DNA of 45,471 bases, taken from positions 32,099-77,569 of the forward strand of contig DUFN01000017.1 of assembly GCA_013331935.1 (NCBI GenBank), read 5' to 3'. Below, one piece after another: positions 44,701 through 45,471 of this stretch. Position 1 is the stretch's first letter. Every line of letters starts with the position of its first letter. The position numbers and the translations under genes are program-made. A model generated the notes under the pieces. The model searched no databases, had not been told where the DNA came from, and saw nothing but the letters and a program-made list of their open reading frames with translations. The DNA comes from Nanobdellota archaeon. GTDB lineage: Archaea; Nanobdellota; Nanobdellia; UBA10117.

Positions 44701-45432
44701 TTACTTCTTTGTCTGCGCGGCATGCTTTAATGCTAGCATGCATGCAGATATGAAATTGACTTTCCTTCTTGTCTGCCCCCATGTCTTGCTCCATAGGTCT
44801 TTGTAGCCTGCTGCCTTCATCAGCTTTTTTACTTCGTCCTCGACAACAAGGCCAGCTCCTTTCGGGGCAGGCATCAGCTTTACTTCAACTGAGCCTGTTT
44901 TTCCATATGCTGTGAATGGTATTGAATGCGGTTCTCCGCAGTTGCATTTCCATGAGCCGCAACCCATTGGAACTTTGATTATGTGTAGTTTTGCATCTCT
45001 GAGAGCTTTTTCTTTTGCAGGCAATGATTCCAATGCCCTGCCAGCGCCCACACCGACAATTCCATGCTCATTTCCTACGATGCAGAGTGCTGAGAAATGA
45101 GGCTTGTTTCCTTCGGCTGTTTTTTTCTGGGTTTGCCTCATGATCCTTCTTTTTCCGCCGCCGAACTTTCCATGGGCCTGCCCTATCATGACATACTCAA
45201 CGTATAAATTCGGAATTAGCAGGTCAACTATTTCAGCTTCCCTGATGCTCTGCCCGCTGTCGAGAATTTGATTTATATCTGTGATTTCTTTTGCCCTTAC
45301 TTTCAATCCCAGATCTGTCTTTGGTTTCCATTGCTCTAAATGTGAAAGTTTCTGAGCCTTCCTTGCTTCTTCCCTGCTGAGCCTTCTCGGCTCTGAGAGA
45401 TTTCTGTCCGATCTGTTCATTTGTCTTACCAT
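44701..45432 (-). CDS. rps5: Small ribosomal subunit protein uS5
   Basis: 243 residues. V-G-V-G-A-G-R-A-L-E-S-L-P-A-K-E-K-A-L-R-D-A and P-M-G-C-G-S-W-K-C-N-C are diagnostic for archaeal/eukaryotic S5 (S2e), with the N-terminal S5 dsRBD-like fold before them (about 66-130). It starts one base after the stop of the truncated gene at the window edge. Confidence 0.96.
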   Translation of the reverse strand: MVRQMNRSDRNLSEPRRLSREEARKAQKLSHLEQWKPKTDLGLKVRAKEITDINQILDSGQSIREAEIVDLLIPNLYVEYVMIGQAHGKFGGGKRRIMRQTQKKTAEGNKPHFSALCIVGNEHGIVGVGAGRALESLPAKEKALRDAKLHIIKVPMGCGSWKCNCGEPHSIPFTAYGKTGSVEVKLMPAPKGAGLVVEDEVKKLMKAAGYKDLWSKTWGQTRRKVNFISACMLALKHAAQTKK

Positions 45433-45433
45433 T

Positions 45434-45471
45434 TTATTTCAGTTTTTGCCTAACTTGTTCAAAGTTGTGCG
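45434..45471 (-). CDS. rpl18: C-terminal end of probable uL18 (cut by window edge)
   Basis: Only the last 11 codons are inside the window: H-N-F-E-Q-V-R-Q-K-L-K then TAA. The sequence agrees with the tail of archaeal uL18, and uL18 immediately precedes uS5 in the archaeal spc operon, so the identity comes mainly from gene order. The start is outside the window. Confidence 0.5.
   Translation of the reverse strand, partial: HNFEQVRQKLK

Overview
This window reads as a chromosomal segment of an archaeon. It carries uL16 (L10e), eL14, eL18, eL34, RNA polymerase subunits RpoD, RpoL and RpoN, two TFS factors, Cbf5, SecY with a DUF106 (Oxa1-like) protein, archaeal pilins, wyosine enzymes and intron-bearing tRNAs. 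Small genes, tight overlaps, MopE-like cysteine-rich surface proteins and a split dph2 suggest a DPANN-type lineage. That placement is inference, because no 16S rRNA gene is present. Many genes look leaderless, with a TATA-like box centred about 24-28 nt before the start codon. I used this spacing to choose several starts. No gene-free stretch exceeds 300 bases.

Layout. (1) Positions 1-4284: a divergent pair of leaderless promoters drives a membrane-anchored protein (cut by the window edge) and a compact five-gene operon. All five products start with a Lys/Arg-Lys/Arg-Ala/Gly motif followed by a hydrophobic helix, like type IV pilin-like subunits. The first also carries a cysteine-laced beta-propeller. 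(2) 4309-10748: an FAD/NAD(P)H oxidoreductase and an HTH regulator sharing a palindromic operator, uL16, a stand-alone RAM domain, a HAD phosphatase, PEP synthase, a duplicated zinc-knuckle protein and a GrpB-like protein. (3) 10783-18421: a Taw2-like wyosine enzyme beside S-adenosylhomocysteinase, an HTH/Dph2-N/HAD operon, a methyltransferase, two paralogous pilins flanking a glycosyltransferase, a 55-residue AbrB-like regulator with its own palindrome, and a TFS. (4) 18524-25716: two very large cysteine-rich surface proteins with cytoplasmic helical repeats, a nucleoside phosphorylase and the C-terminal part of Dph2. (5) 25713-31734: a flavoprotein, RpoL, an acetyltransferase, signal peptidase, a second TFS with a hairpin leader, cytidine deaminase, an OB-fold protein, Taw1, an orphan and the G10 tRNA methyltransferase. 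(6) 31736-45471: ribosomal and polymerase genes, mostly on the minus strand (RpoN-uS9-uL13-eL18; RpoD-uS11-uS4-uS13; eL14-eL34-DUF106-SecY-uL15-uL30-uS5-uL18), interrupted by two tRNA genes with introns, a broken VKOR gene and house-keeping genes.

How the parts fit. A large share of the window concerns the cell surface: pilins, pilin-like subunits, disulfide-rich proteins, signal peptidase, an anchored cyclophilin, SecY with its Oxa1-like neighbour, and VKOR for disulfide formation. A second theme is tRNA and translation maturation: Taw1, Taw2, Trm-G10 with a Trm112-like partner, Cbf5 and Dph2.

Most notable observations: Dph2 is divided between two genes about 11 kb apart with all three cluster cysteines kept; tRNA-Ser(GGA) appears to hold a 103-nt intron in its D-loop; there is a five-gene pilin-like operon; the VKOR gene is frameshifted; and a coiled-coil membrane protein sits between secY and the DUF106 gene.
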